Positions 62,171 to 64,000 of a stretch of DNA of 64,000 bases are shown here, piece by piece. Position 1 is the stretch's first letter, and each line of letters opens with the position of its first letter. The stretch covers positions 56,014 to 120,013 of the forward strand of contig JAPSJC010000002.1 in assembly GCA_031178355.1 (NCBI GenBank), read 5' to 3'. The notes beneath the pieces were generated by a model, which searched no databases, was not told the DNA's origin, and saw nothing but the letters and a program-made list of their open reading frames with translations. The DNA comes from Ureibacillus sp. Its GTDB lineage: Bacteria; Bacillota; Bacilli; Bacillales_A; Planococcaceae. Position numbers and translations under genes: made by a program.

Positions 62171-62502
62171 ATATTAACCCCCCTTATTTCTATTTTAGTT
62201 GGTCTTTAGAGGTGGCTCAACTTAACATTTTTATGTATTTTTATACAATAATGGAAAAAGTTAATTGAACAGATATATTAGAGATAGTAATTGAAGAATA
62301 TTAAAACAGGGAGACTAATTACAATAATTTTTCGATTTGTATTTAGAGAGTTAGGAGCCAGGATAGTTATCTGATTTTTGTTCCTAAGAATGGGGTTCAA
62401 GGGCAGTTTATTATTTTCCGGACCATTATGTCCGCGAGAATTCAACTCGATGATGATTTCAACTCGAAGAGAGCTGTCCATTATAGAGACATTTTTAAGA
62501 AT
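62171..62502. other. Gap between the tRNA terminator and rocF
   Basis: About 330 bases with no gene. GGAC-CATTAT-GTCC (62420-62433) is a perfect palindrome, and TTCAACTCGA is repeated directly at 62441-62450 and 62458-62467 (17-base period). These may be a decayed repeat element. The rocF promoter must also lie here. Confidence 0.45.
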
Positions 62503-62537
62503 GAAAAAAAATCCTCTACTCATAGAGTAGAGGATTA
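62503..62537 (-). terminator. Terminator of the tRNA cluster
   Basis: AATCCTCTAC pairs exactly with GTAGAGGATT over a 7-base loop, followed by a run of eight T on the minus strand. Confidence 0.92.
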
Positions 62538-62595
62538 TCATGTGAGATTAATGTAATGTTTGATTAGATAAATTCTAACATTGTACTAATAATAG

Positions 62596-62670
62596 TGGCT
62601 GGGGTACCTGGATTCGAACCAGGGCATGACGGAATCAAAATCCGTTGCCTTACCGCTTGGCTATACCCCA
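62596..62670 (-). tRNA. tRNA-Gln (TTG anticodon)
   Basis: 75 bases including encoded CCA; full cloverleaf with anticodon stem GGATT-TTGAT-type loop reading TTG, and TTCGAATC T-loop. Last tRNA of the cluster. Confidence 0.95.
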
Positions 62671-62674
62671 ATAC

Positions 62675-62758
62675 TGGTGGAGAGGGACGGATTCGAACCG
62701 CCGAACCCGAAGGAGCGGATTTACAGTCCGCCGCGTTTAGCCACTTCGCTACCTCTCC
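62675..62758 (-). tRNA. tRNA-Tyr (GTA anticodon)
   Basis: 84 bases with a long variable arm (CTCCTTCGGGTTCGGC region) as expected for Tyr; anticodon loop ACTGTAAAT reads GTA; CCA encoded. Confidence 0.95.
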
Positions 62759-62769
62759 ATTAACACTTA

Positions 62770-62845
62770 TGGTGGAGGATGACGGGCTCGAACCGCCGAC
62801 CCCCTGCTTGTAAGGCAGGTGCTCTCCCAGCTGAGCTAATCCTCC
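62770..62845 (-). tRNA. tRNA-Val (TAC anticodon)
   Basis: 76 bases; anticodon stem CCTGC/GCAGG with loop CTTACAA gives TAC; T-loop TTCGAGC; CCA encoded. Confidence 0.95.
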
Positions 62846-62876
62846 ATAATGAGAAGTGTTAAATGATTAATTTAAA

Positions 62877-62951
62877 TGGTGACCCGTACGGGATTCGAAC
62901 CCGTGTTACCGCCGTGAAAGGGCGGTGTCTTAACCACTTGACCAACGGGCC
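62877..62951 (-). tRNA. tRNA-Glu (TTC anticodon)
   Basis: 75 bases; anticodon stem CCGCC/GGCGG with loop CTTTCAC gives TTC; T-loop TTCGAAT; CCA encoded. Confidence 0.95.
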
Positions 62952-63066
62952 ATTAAAGCTCGTCTTAAACAAGACAAGAATTATCATATCATTAATTGTT
63001 ATATTATGCAACAATTTTTTATTTTTTTATTTCAAATAAAAACACCTAAAAATTGCAAAAAAAAAA

Positions 63067-63141
63067 TGGCTCCGAAGGTAGGACTCGAACCTACGACCGA
63101 TCGGTTAACAGCCGATTGCTCTACCACTGAGCTACTTCGGA
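63067..63141 (-). tRNA. tRNA-Asn (GTT anticodon)
   Basis: 75 bases; acceptor TCCGAAG/CTTCGGA, anticodon stem ATCGG/CCGAT with loop CTGTTAA gives GTT; CCA encoded. First tRNA of the cluster. Confidence 0.95.
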
Positions 63142-63183
63142 AAGATCCAAATATCTATGATACTAATTTAAAATACATTTATT

Positions 63184-63211
63184 ATTATATCCATAATTGG
63201 AAAATAATCAA
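63184..63211 (-). promoter_or_regulatory. Promoter of the tRNA cluster
   Basis: On the minus strand TTGATT (63206-63211), 16 bases, TATAAT (63184-63189). It lies 43 bases upstream of tRNA-Asn and downstream of the 5S terminator, so the tRNAs can be transcribed apart from the rRNA operon. Confidence 0.7.
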
Positions 63212-63693
63212 GTGGTTTCCATCAAAAATTGAGTTTTTTTAAAACTAAATGAATATGTTTTATATACGTAATTCCATCAATAATTTGATGGTCCACGAAT
63301 ATATTATAAGGATAATTACTTTATTCCGATGTTCAGGTTTTGAGTGATATTATGTTAATTTAGATTGCACAATTTGCGTGATTCTATTCCAGAATTGCTA
63401 TTGGAATGTCATCAACGGAGTGTTTTGAAGTATGATGTGAAAGAAACAAAACTCTATAATAATTCGACAAACCAACTATAAGCCTCGATTAGATACTAGA
63501 ATAATTCATTAAAAAGTTATTCTTGATTTGGATCACCATATGATTCATTGTAAATCTTACTTACAACGTTGCATTAGATATATAACTTAACGGAGATCTT
63601 GAAGCTTTCAGTTACCGTTGTTTTCGTATTGTGAATGAGCTTCTAATAGTTTTCTATATCTAAAACATCGTAAAGTTAAACGCTTCGTCAAAT
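63212..63693. other. Gap between 5S rRNA and the tRNA cluster
   Basis: About 480 bases, no ORF over 60 codons and no RNA gene recognised. Only the tRNA promoter (listed) is clear at its left end. Confidence 0.5.
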
Positions 63694-63726
63694 AAAAAAG
63701 CCACTACTGATTAATCAGTAATGACT
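63694..63726 (-). terminator. Terminator of the rRNA operon
   Basis: CATTACTGAT pairs with ATCAGTAGTG (one wobble) around TA, followed by GCTTTTTT on the minus strand, directly after 5S. Confidence 0.9.
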
Positions 63727-63732
63727 CTTTGA

Positions 63733-63848
63733 GCCTAGCGACGTCCTACTCTCACAGGGGGAAGCCCCCAACTACCATCGGCGCTAAAGAGCTTAACTTC
63801 CGTGTTCGGTATGGGAACGGGTGTGACCTCTTTGCCATCATCACTAGA
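63733..63848 (-). rRNA. rrf: 5S ribosomal RNA
   Basis: 116 bases; contains the conserved CACACCCGTTCCCATACCGA and GGAAGTTAAGC segments and pairs at its ends (GCCTAG/CTAGT region). Confidence 0.96.
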
Positions 63849-63920
63849 CTAATTTATGTATAGAAAGAATTTATTCTCTCAAAACTGGATAAAGACATTG
63901 ATCACGTTCAAGTTTGTTTT

Positions 63921-64000
63921 GGTTAAGTCCTCGATCGATTAGTATTCGTCAGCTCCATGTGTCACCACACTTCCACCTCGAACCTATCTACCTCATCGTC
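63921..64000 (-). rRNA. rrl: 23S ribosomal RNA, 3' end (continues beyond window)
   Basis: The minus strand reads GAAGTGTGGTGACACATGGA and GCTGACGAATACTAATCGAT, then GAGGACTTAACC, the standard 3' end of Bacillus 23S rRNA. The 5' part lies beyond the window. Confidence 0.95.

Noticed and set aside
62278-62541. 87-residue minus-strand ORF
   Set aside because: It starts inside the tRNA terminator and has no ribosome site.
62595-63242. ORFs of 72 and 78 residues over the tRNA genes
   Set aside because: These are translations of the complement of tRNA genes (the 'GFEPGHDG'-like strings are T-loop complements).
1-64000. CRISPR arrays, prophage or intact insertion sequences
   Set aside because: No regularly spaced repeats, transposase or phage genes were seen on either strand.

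Overview
The window is a low-GC chromosome segment from a Gram-positive, endospore-forming Bacillales bacterium. Gene content and protein similarity point to the Bacillaceae/Caryophanaceae (Lysinibacillus, Solibacillus or Psychrobacillus-like); the genus is inferred. The anchor is the right-hand end, which carries the classic Bacillus block rRNA - tRNAs - rocF - sigW - rsiW - cdaA - cdaR - glmM - (yfkM-like) - glmS with a glmS ribozyme. Shine-Dalgarno sites are strong, TTG/GTG starts are frequent, and intrinsic terminators separate most units.

Layout. 1-11 kb: the tail of an unrecognised gene, a PhoU-like/Pit phosphate pair, a small membrane protein missed by the ORF track, an AI-2E family permease, an M3 oligoendopeptidase, a YebC-type regulator, a low-Mr tyrosine phosphatase, and an AbgT transporter with an M20 dipeptidase. 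11-20 kb: plsC, an RlmA-type methyltransferase, a manganese catalase, a glycine betaine ABC operon (opuAA-AB-AC) with a decayed opuAC fragment inside it and a BusR-like c-di-AMP-type repressor next to it, and a MerR/TipAS regulator. 20-28 kb: a zinc-ribbon protein, the type III polyketide pair bpsA-bpsB, yjlC-ndh with a Rex-like operator, an Fsr-type MFS pump, DedA, TSUP and FusB-like proteins. 28-37 kb: a GGDEF/EAL pair, two DinB-fold proteins, a gene-poor stretch with a probable forespore small gene, a membrane serine hydrolase, and ugtP-ltaA (glycolipid anchor of lipoteichoic acid). 37-48 kb: an 827-base gap leading to a 75-residue protein, a flavodoxin-like reductase, a YqhV-like protein, CorA, a LytTR-DUF3021-ABC operon, a BASS permease, an ABC exporter, a nucleoside hydrolase and a DUF4256 protein. 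48-53 kb: a Fur-controlled hydroxamate-type siderophore importer divergent from a ferredoxin/flavodoxin reductase. 53-64 kb: the glmS to rRNA block.

How it fits together. The window carries both the di-adenylate cyclase (cdaA, with cdaR and glmM) and, 40 kb away, a GntR-RCK_C regulator beside an osmolyte importer whose ATPase has CBS domains. That is the synthesis and effector side of c-di-AMP osmoregulation. Envelope homeostasis (sigW-rsiW with an exact autoregulatory promoter, cdaA, glmM, glmS, ugtP-ltaA, plsC), iron (Fur boxes) and redox (Rex-like site) are visible as regulatory sites.

The least explained pieces are a basic 50-residue peptide behind a sigma-G-like promoter (about 31.9-32.1 kb), the structured leader before the 75-residue protein (about 37.4 kb), a back-to-back pair of perfect hairpins at 11.0 kb, and several palindromic intergenic elements. 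I saw no CRISPR array, intact insertion sequence or prophage.
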